Part shown: one piece after another, positions 59,011 through 64,000 of the stretch
Numbering within the stretch: the first letter of the stretch is position 1
How the letters are laid out: the number at the start of each line of letters is the position of its first letter
Assembly: GCA_020152595.1 (NCBI GenBank)
Contig: JAIGNY010000448.1
Coordinates: forward strand, 652,501 to 716,500
DNA: 64,000 bases
Direction: 5' to 3'
Source of the DNA: Chiridota heheva
Lineage: Eukaryota; Echinodermata; Holothuroidea; Apodida; Chiridotidae
Made by a program: the position numbers and the translations under genes
The notes under the pieces: model-generated
Seen by the model: the letters and a program-made list of their open reading frames with translations, nothing else
The model's database searches: none
What the model was told of the DNA's origin: nothing

Positions 59011-60243
59011 AGGATATATAACATTGTTTACGGTGGGGGAATATGATATTCCGTTTATGTCTATATTTATCTATCTTACCTATGAACAGGCAACCAGGTC
59101 GCAACTTGAGCTTAATTGGAAGATTGGTTGAGAATATATACCATTTTATAGTATTTTGAATTTGAAGGCCTCAATCAGTTAATTGACCTTGATATGATGA
59201 ATTATGCTAATGCATATTGTGACATTGGAAAGAAAAAAACCCATGAATTTGTTATCAAATTCATTGTTTTTCTTAACATTCTTTGAATAGAAGCAGTTGA
59301 ATGGTGGCCGAGAGGGTTTGAATCTCCATCATCACAGATTTTGGACTATCATTTCTGCAGTTCTGTCAAACGTCACAACTTTTGCATGCATTAATTATTC
59401 TTCAACCTTTAAGTAACCATAACCCGGAATACAATTGTCGTAATTTTAACAGTTAAATACTGTTCAGAATTTAAAGCTCTTTCTGATAAAGATATAATCT
59501 ATATCTGTGCATAAACTTTTAAAGTAAGCCCACGGTTGTTGCTACAATAACTGAAAAGAACATGGCTAATTTCAGTCTAGCTCGGACTAGAAAAAGGAAT
59601 TACCGTAAACGCAAGTAGACACACCATTCATATTCCTAACCCACCCCTCCACCCCGGCCCCACCCTGTCACCATTGTTTATAGTTCTGTAATTAGTTTCT
59701 CCAGTCTGCCAGTTCGGGGGAATGGCTGAAATACCGTTAAGTCTATATATTCAGATTCACATCCGTGATCTGTGATCAATCTTTCAAGATAACACTGCTC
59801 CAAGCATAAGGGGCACAAGAATGGTGTCTCCGGGGCAAGAAAGGACAGTTGCACGGCCCATGCACATAAAACGTTGACCCCCCCCCCCCCCACCACCCCG
59901 GCTTCTATGAGGCCATTTAGTTTACCAGCAAACACAATATAATGAATCCTAAAGATTGCAAAACAATTAAAAGCAGAAGAGGCCTTCAACCCTACTCTTT
60001 ATTTCTATGATTTCAAGTCAACAACATTGTATAGGCTTGCTAACCAGTTTAAATACCTTCTCCAGGATATCACGCGCATAAATGGCTTTGATAACGTTAT
60101 GAAGCAGCGAAGTAACCATTCATAATATGTCCTGCTTTGCATAACTAAGATGTTACATTTGAAGACATGAAACGTTTTGGAAAAGTGCTTATTAGATCTA
60201 ATATCCATTCTGTTAGATATACAGAATATACAATGTTTCATAC
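59011..60243. other. AT-rich flank, one uncertain ORF
   Basis: A minus-strand frame at 59678-59900 reads CPLCLEQCYLERLITDHGC and ends RLEKLITEL-stop. It could be a terminal exon, but its acceptor phase does not fit the donor at 60244, so it is not called. Confidence 0.4.
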
Positions 60244-60466
60244 CTTTTACACTGTCAGTGGAAACGTCAACGAGCAATTCACAAAGCCTATCCACACCTA
60301 ATCTGTTAATACAAGTCTTCAGTGATGTAAGTTGTTTATCCTCAATGTACTGATGTTTGACGGTTTGTACTATCAAAGCCTATCCACACCTAATCTGTTA
60401 ATACAAGTCTTCAGTGATGTAAGTTGTTTATCCTCAATGTACTGATGTTTGACGGTTTGTACTATC
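60244..60466 (-). pseudogene. Candidate exon with 92-bp internal tandem duplication (unrecognised)
   Basis: Minus strand. An acceptor-like GTATAGTCAG ends at 60467, and the donor is GTATGA at 60243. The inner copy plus tail reads IVQTVKHQYIEDKQLTSLKT, CINRLGVDRLCELLVDV, STDSVK, which is protein-like. The first 92 bp of the exon are duplicated in tandem (60283-60374 and 60375-60466), apparently identically. Because 92 is not a multiple of three, reading through both copies hits TGA. Either the locus is broken, an assembly join is wrong, or splicing avoids the outer copy. Family not recognised. Confidence 0.4.
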
Positions 60467-62380
60467 TGACTATACACATACATGTATATCTGTATATGGT
60501 GGCACAGTGACCGGCTATAAACATTACAGTATGATACATCATGCTGATAATAGTTATTCAGAAACTAAAAGGAAGAACAAAACTTTCATTTTCATATGAC
60601 TGTGTGATACTCTAATGATTTTCTAAAATTAATGTCATAATAAGAACCACAGATTTCGATCAACCATGTCAACCCGGAAATAAGTATTCACTTTTTGGGA
60701 AACCTCACATTATTCGTATCTATTCAAGTCTCGATTGCGCAATGTAACTGGTAAAAAAATTACATGAGTAGTTCACCTCGCTGCTATTCTGGCGCCGCCG
60801 TAGTTTTCCACTCCTTCATTTTGAGGGTTAAATATGACAACAGAAAAAAGTACATAAGATTAACCTTTCCCAGAGGCATAAGCGTAAGGAAAAATTGTCC
60901 CCTCCTATACACCATACTGTTACATACACGTTTATTGAGCTGGTGATGAACACCTCAGCATCTCCCCTCTTACGCCTATGCCCAGAAGTATACAAGATTG
61001 TCCAGAATTGTTTTCTAGCAGTCACGGTGTTGCTTTGTATCCCGTAGGCCCACTACACAGCTATATACCTACCATGCACCCATTAACCCACATCTACTCA
61101 ATTACCCGTACACTGCGCTTTCTCGACACCATCCTTTCACGCAGGTGGAAATCTCTGTGCGTTCTAAGCGAATTCAGACCGCCAATGAAACTAAATTGCA
61201 TTAGTATCTCATTTTCCTCCATTGCTTTTAATAAACAAAAAGGATCAAATAACTGCGGAAGGGGGGTACTTGGGAAAATATGCCATGACAGGCAAAATGG
61301 CGATATCTGGTGCGCCATAGGCCTGATTTTGATGGAGCAAGGAGAGCTCGCACCCACTTTTTCCCGACTTTATATCTTTTATATGGTGGATTTTCGTATC
61401 TTTACAAGATTTACCGCCCGTCCTCTCACACACACGCACGAACACACACACACACACACTTTCAGTAGGCAAATTCTGCCTATGGCTGGTGCATGGTGGC
61501 ACTTGAGATTTATTTGCTGGATGTTTGCCCTTAATAAACATATTGGTGTGTCGTTGCTCAGGGCCCTATCCTTACCATCCTTGACTGCTTGAGTGATCAA
61601 GCGACAGAGGCGCATATCTATTGTGGAAAGTCAAGGGGGATAAGTTGTCCCCACCTGCATGTTATGCATTATCGATAAATGCTCACCAAATCTCACAGTT
61701 CCTTAACCAGTTAACTGACAAGATTTTGTTTTCCCTCGACTATTCCCTTTCTGGGACAAAACGGCTGGGACAGTTTCCAAGACTGTAAGAAGAGAATATA
61801 TATTATCCATCGTATATAAATAGCGTTTAATGAAGGACGGTACACCACATACTCCAGGGCTCCCCCGCTTTTTTCGTTTGTAAATGGTAATGGGGGTGTT
61901 GTGTGAATTATTGGCTCCATTAATGACTTCACATAAACATGAAGAATTAGTGGGAACAGAAGGAGGAAAAGGGGCACCGCCCCCCCCCCCCCCCTCCCCA
62001 ACCCCCAACACGCACACACACTTTTCAGGAATTCCAGTTTGGGTCCCCATCGCACTTTTTCGAACAAAACCAATTTACCTTCCAGTAAAATAACAACAAA
62101 AATATTCAAATGACAAAAAATAAAAGTATTTCAGACTTAATCACGATGTTAACTAAAATGACCACCCTCTAGTTGTGACAAATAAGTCCACATGATATTG
62201 TACATATCATATTTTTGAAATTTAAACGTACAGGGAGTAGGCAAAACAATTACACAACAATATGGTGGAAAGTGAGAGAAACGATTAACTTCCACACAGT
62301 TTCACGTGACTGCTTTAGAGCGCAGGATCTTTACCGTTCATTGTCAGATTGTGAACGCTATTTTGCTATGATGTGGTGAC
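60467..62380. other. 5' flank, no supported gene
   Basis: Contains a 204-codon plus-strand frame (60978-61592) that crosses a CA repeat and lacks any recognisable motif; not called. C-run at 61980-61995. Confidence 0.45.
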
Positions 62381-63168
62381 TGCCGGTGTAAAAGTAAATT
62401 TTGACCCTCGGCCTTTATTTCCTAGGAAATTTGGTGCCCCCCAGACAATTAAGCTGTAGTCATCCAGTAAATTTGGTGCCCCCTTATAGTACAAGCGATC
62501 TGCTAGGAAATTTGGGCCCCCGGCCATTCTTTCCTAGGAAATGCTTAAGGCATAGGCCCTAAATCTATTTCTCCCATGAGCGTTACTGACCATACTGTTG
62601 GGAGTTTCGACTAGGACCGGGGCCAAAAGGATTAACACTAACGTTAGATTATGAATGATCATACCAATTTACAGTTCATGCCTTGTTAGCCCGTGACTTA
62701 CGCTTATGAAGCAATGTTAAGCATTTCCTTCTCTCCTCAACGGACGAGACAACAACTTGTCCCCCTTTTGTAAGAAAAAAAAAACCTTTTTTCCCTTCAC
62801 AGTAAATCTCACTGCCGTTTTGCGTAAAGCACGCTCTTTTTTTTCTTTTCTTTAGTGTATCCTGATGGGTACTGCCCAGATCGAAGAAAATATTATATTT
62901 CTTTTTCACCGAAGTGCTTACTGGACTGCTGGAAGCCATTTTCTGTCAGTCTGTTAAGCGGCGCTGTATTCCGTACAAAAATGTTACTAACTTCGGTTTT
63001 AGCTTATCACTTCAGTACACAAAATTAATTGGAAGGAACCGTACAGACACACTAGTAAATTACGTAGTAAAATCAGTCCGGAGGGTACCAAATTTAGTAG
63101 ACATTCCCTAGGAAATAAGGACCGGGGGCCCAAATTTACGGGGGGCAAACTTTACTATCACACCGGTC
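62381..63168. mobile_element. TIR element, family D, copy with coding segment
   Basis: Starts GCCGGTGTAAAAGTAAATTT and ends AACTTTACTATCACACCGG (inverted). It shares most of its sequence with 12609-13146 but has an additional internal segment of about 240 bp (62640-62890) that carries an open reading frame with a consensus donor. Confidence 0.7.
62702..62939 (-). CDS. Integrase-like zinc-binding region exon in a TIR element
   Basis: Starts ATG at 62939 and is open for 79 codons to a consensus donor GTAAGT. The C-terminal part (FLTKGGQVVVSSVEERRKCL then TLLHK) resembles the stretch before and into the H2C2 zinc-binding domain of retrotransposon/Ginger-type integrases (family pattern: G-x-x-V-V-x-S-x-E-E-R-x-x-L-x-x-x-H, then GGH-x-G). 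The next exon, which should supply the remaining His/Cys residues, was not found before 62381, so the copy is partial. The N-terminal 30 residues are Ser/Lys rich. Confidence 0.45.
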
Positions 63169-64000
63169 GTTTCAGTGGGAGGAAAGACGGCGAAAAACAA
63201 AACAAAAACGAATGATAGTTGGGTTCAATGACTTTTCCAAGCAAGTCTAACCACTAGACAATATTTGTATGAAAGGAAAAATGCGAAGGTACTGGCATCA
63301 TATCCGCACTATAAGTGTTATCAATTAATGCTCAGATATCCAAATTCCCATCCTCCTTGGGAGGTCATCAAAATGTTAATTATTCCTAAAAAGCTAGAAG
63401 AAAAAAAAACTAGATAAACTTCTTACAGTGTTTATTACGCACTTTAATGTAGCAAAGATTGCACACACCTCTCTACATCATACTTTACCTTATTATATTT
63501 ATATACAAATATAAAAAAATGCTATAAGAAAAGAAAATTGATCATTCTAATACAATTTTAGGCAATGTGAAGAAAAATGTCAAATTTAAGCATTTGTCGA
63601 AAGTACAAAATGAAGGAAATTTAATATTAAGATTAAACAAGTCTTTTCTTATATTCAAAAATGACAATAAATTCAGGGAATGTTTTTATTCAACGACCTT
63701 TTGCAACATTTGAGATAACAGACGTCTTTCAGCCATTCTATTTAATATTTGGACCAAGTCGTATACTGTGCAGAAAAAGTGAGCTATATAAAAACCCTTC
63801 TGTGAAAAGGAATCATCGGCAATATTACTAAATTAGGGTTCCACACCACTACAATTTAAGCTCTTAATTTAATTACTATTTCGGTTCTTTATGTTACAGA
63901 CTCCACTCCTAAACGTAACGAAGGTCCCCATTGCACCTTTATTAAAGGAGACATAAAGTCTGACAAAATCCTTATTCAATATGATAGAATTAAAAAAAAA
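63169..64000. other. AT-rich flank
   Basis: No gene, RNA or repeat family recognised; several oligo-A and oligo-T runs. Confidence 0.6.

Noticed and set aside
58720-59046. 108-codon Gly/Ser/Arg-rich frame
   Set aside because: Lies across irregular AAGCATTCTCGTGGGG repeats.
60978-61592. 204-codon frame, longest non-periodic ORF in the window
   Set aside because: Crosses a CA microsatellite, has no recognisable motif, and several overlapping frames on the other strand are equally open.

Overview
The window is eukaryotic and holds one large gene that I can fully read: an integrin beta-subunit gene on the minus strand. It runs from a start codon at 48879 to a stop at 3962, about 45 kb. I assembled 23 coding exons by hand. 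All 22 introns are GT-AG, every phase closes, and the spliced CDS is 2409 bp (802 residues plus stop). The protein has, in order: signal peptide, PSI domain, hybrid/beta-I domain with intact MIDAS and ADMIDAS residues, four cysteine-rich I-EGF modules, beta-tail, one transmembrane helix, and a short tail with NPLY and NPLF motifs. The gene supplies the beta chain of an alpha/beta adhesion receptor that links extracellular matrix or counter-receptors to talin, kindlin and actin.

The organism is probably a marine deuterostome invertebrate, most likely an echinoderm. The reasons are the integrin sequence, 0.3-5.7 kb introns, an AT-rich repeat-dense background, frequent TAGGCCTA-like words and many short TIR elements. 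The species cannot be fixed from the sequence alone.

Layout. 1-3961 is 3' flank with short repeats and no recognisable gene. 3962-48879 is the integrin gene. Its introns carry tRNA-derived SINEs, LINE 3' ends, several TIR/MITE families present in more than one copy, two long (TA)n tracts (5879-6005 and 17767-18305), a 24-bp minisatellite (36962-38350), a block of nuclear-receptor-like DR1 motifs (22510-23340), and a few candidate nested exons. 48850-50035 is a minisatellite of about 64 bp whose unit is homologous to the first coding exon of the integrin gene. 50036-64000 is 5' flank with repeats, a SINE, a candidate exon containing a 92-bp tandem duplication (60244-60466), and a TIR-bounded element (62381-63168) carrying an exon that resembles the zinc-binding part of an integrase.

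The most unusual signals are the exon-derived minisatellite at the integrin start codon, three introns whose donor site directly abuts repetitive or transposon sequence, a shortened specificity-loop disulfide in the beta-I domain, two TIR elements that each contain an ATG-to-GTAAGT first-exon-like ORF, and a set of near-perfect palindromes.
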